Below the pieces are notes generated by a model. The model was given only the letters and a program-made list of their open reading frames with translations. It ran no database searches and had not been told where the DNA came from. Below, one piece after another: positions 62,011-64,000 of a stretch of 64,000 bases of DNA; the first letter of the stretch is position 1; every line of letters begins with the position of its first letter. Origin of the DNA: Rubrolithibacter sp043763625 (GTDB taxonomy: Bacteria > Bacteroidota > Bacteroidia > Sphingobacteriales > Sphingobacteriaceae); the NCBI GenBank assembly GCA_043763625.1, contig JAYULL010000188.1:1-64000 (forward strand), read 5' to 3'. Position numbers and translations under genes: made by a program.

Positions 62011-63912
62011 TTACGATTGTACGATCGCCTCTGCAGCTACACGTGGTTTTCCGTACATTCTTGCGGCAGACGCTGTGGGCTTGATAGGTTTAAAGTTGAG
62101 CGAACCGACAAAGTTTTTGCCCATAGGCTGCCAGAATTCGCACATCGGAACTTCAGCAAATTTAAAATACTCCAATATATCGCCCGGGATAACATCCCCT
62201 GCCGCCGTTTCATAGCTGACTTTTAGATTGTTTTTGTGAGCCAAGGCAGACATTTCCCCGTAAAAGTTGTTAGTGTAAAGGTCATTAAGCGTTTTCCGCC
62301 AGTCGGTTAGAAAGCGAGTTGTTGTTTCATGATCCTTTACTACGTAACCTAGTAAAGCCGGCAACCACTTTTGCAAAGGATATTTAGTAACACGTTCAAA
62401 TTCTTTCTCCATCCCCGGCGTCCAGCTTTGGGTATGAGCTTCCCAACTGTCAATCAACATTCCGTTTAACAAGCCTCCGGCAAAAGGCCCGCCGGCTTTT
62501 GAGAGGCGGCCGATATATCCGGCGAAATGTGCATCGGCACCTGACTTTGCAAGCTTATCGGCTTCCCAACCGGTGGCTTCCGGAGGAGCAGGACTATTCT
62601 TTTTTCCGGCGTTAACATGGCCGAACCGAATAATAGTCCAATCACCTTTTGGAGCGTTCCAAGTCAGATTTCCGCTACCTGTCATTTTATCAGTTATATC
62701 CAAAATTTGATCAGGCTTTATGAAAGCAGCTTCTGACTGCTTTGGAAGCTGTCCGTTTCGTACAATACTTCTTAATGTCCAGCCCGCCTCCGACTCCCAA
62801 TTGTGTTTCCTTGCCGCAGAAAACAACCGGAGTGAAAAGAGCTCCATGTAGTACTTATTGTTAATGGAGATACGATATTTTCTAATTCCGGCAACTTCAG
62901 AACATGCCAACGTAATAGGACGATCATCTTGAAAGTTGGATTGTGGCATTGCCACATCTTTCAAAATATCTTTCATTGTTCCGTTGGGTAATATGGCTTG
63001 AACGCTAACTTTTACACCCGGCTCATAGCTTTGAGCGTGGTTAAACCTTTGTACACTAGAAAACTCAACACTCCGCAACATCACATCTACGGGAAATGTA
63101 ACCTCTAACCAATAAGGATTACCGGCCGCTGCCTGCGGCAATTTTACAGGTTCCCGGGCCTGCCCTGCAAAATATGGCTTCCAATCAGTTTTAATGTTGC
63201 TTGTAATAGATGCGGGTTCTAAGGGTTGTCCCGAATCACCCGAAGGCGTAGGAAAAGCAATCACGGTTACATCTTTATAATCACGCCATTCTTCAATGCT
63301 AGGTTCCGGAATAGGTATTGATTGATTAATAATCTTCCCACCTGCTAAATCCGTACGGCTCCAAATCAGATTGCGCATTGCATTAGAAGGTTGTATCCAA
63401 GGACCGCCGGAAGTTGCCCATCCGGGCGTATTATTCATTAGAAAATTTAGGCCCAGACGCTTACATTCTTTAGCAACATGCTGAACCGCATCGTCCCAAT
63501 TGGGGCTTAGGGCGGTTATTTGTGGGTTAACACCCGGCCACGCTCCACCAAACTGCCCGTGAAATAAATGAATTGCCGAAAAGCCGGCTTCTGCAATCGC
63601 CTCCAGATCCTTTGTTATTCCCTCTTTAGAAACGTTCCCCCCAATAAAATGAAACCAAGTAGCAGGCTTATAAGTTTTAGGAGGATTAAGGAATGATAGT
63701 TTATCAGTAGGGCCAAACGGACGATTAAGCTCTGTAAGGGAAGGAAGGAAGGGAGCTCTTTCCACTTGTGCACCGGCTTCCAAAGCTAAAAAAGTAGTGA
63801 GCGCCGCCCATAATAAATTATATACAGAATAATAAGCCTTTCTTGGTGTCTTTCGCCTAAAAGTTTCCGTCCTATTATCGTATCGCATAAAGAGCCTTCT
63901 TTTTAAGTTCAT
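62011..63912 (-). pseudogene. Alpha-L-rhamnosidase-like (GH106) gene, N-terminal part
   Basis: A family 106 glycoside hydrolase-like protein for rhamnose-containing glycans, broken. This part gives 633 residues: a signal segment (about 28-48, ending AGAQ), GITKDLEAIAEAGFSAIHLFH, NFLMNNTPGWATSGGPW, LIDSWEAHTQSWTPGMEKEF and MCEFWQPMGKNF. It ends after KPRVAAEAIVQS at a TAA. Intact relatives run on for several hundred residues beyond VAAEA. The following DNA resumes in another frame with the family's C-terminal part, so the centre is missing and the frame is shifted. It should be inactive unless the protein ends here by design. Confidence 0.75.
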
Positions 63913-64000
63913 TACTATATAATTTCAAACCGTTGAATTTAAATAAAATTAACCTCTTCCGGTGGAATTTGCACCGAGAGCCGAAACGTTAAAAAATCCT

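Noticed and set aside
1..64000. CRISPR arrays, tRNA or rRNA genes, insertion sequences, phage genes
   Set aside because: I looked for regular spaced repeats, TTCGA-type T-loops, transposases, integrases and terminal repeats and recognised none. A covariance-model search (tRNAscan-SE, Infernal) would settle RNA genes.

Overview
This window is a stretch of Bacteroidota chromosome, most like Chitinophagales/Sphingobacteriales. The evidence is a menaquinone gene of the futalosine route (mqnC), a TonB receptor with an N-terminal carboxypeptidase-regulatory domain, a Bacteroidota-type LptD, the GlmU-like nucleotidyltransferase of this phylum, the zinc-free L31 paralogue, and many TAnnTTTG -7 promoter boxes just upstream of starts. 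The DNA is AT-rich and densely coding. I saw no rRNA, tRNA, CRISPR array, insertion sequence or prophage. The genus is not determined.

Layout. 1-3450: mqnC, scpB, a small acidic protein, a GNAT-like protein. 3483-8357 (minus): glmU-like, tpiA, prmA, mpl and an XRE regulator form one run behind rpmE type B. 8548-10644: iscS-iscU-iscA. 10748-16054: acyl-CoA synthetase, lysS, small genes, ung. 16196-22595: an orphan membrane protein, an Lrp regulator, and a manganese-type operon of DtxR/MntR repressor, Nramp-UspA fusion, TonB receptor and thioredoxin-like protein, with a palindromic operator over its promoter. 22612-28832: smpB, a DnaQ-like exonuclease, a 38-residue membrane protein, a CrtA-like gene pair, a histidine kinase and a PAP2 phosphatase. 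28964-31188: an LTxxQ-like protein and bioF-bioD. 31240-31420: a decayed small gene. 31527-38740: 2-oxoacid dehydrogenase E2, cinA, lptD, then divergent amidase and MCE genes. 38751-42169 (minus): rnz, STAS, purC, phoH. 42268-47061: SAM hydrolase family, a small membrane protein, an ABC exporter, a beta-CASP nuclease. 47180: OmpA-like. 48026-55164: the signalling region. 55272-63912: a secreted protein, cysE-cysM, prfC, a short MutS-like ATPase, and a broken GH106 rhamnosidase.

Most promising system: 48026-54684 is a tightly coupled five-gene run. It contains an E1/ThiF-nitroreductase fusion (Rv1355c family), a GNAT/autoinducer-synthase-like protein, a 7TM-DISM receptor histidine kinase, a receiver-kinase hybrid and a lone receiver. 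A second lone receiver, closely related to the hybrid's receiver, faces it from 54691-55164. The first two genes look biosynthetic and the rest sensory. An inferred reading is a make-and-sense small-molecule circuit.

Regulatory architecture stands out as well. In three places a terminator U-tract merges directly into the -7 box of the next gene, and several -7 boxes lie only 3-6 nt from the start codon, which predicts leaderless mRNAs. TTG is the only credible start for at least four genes.
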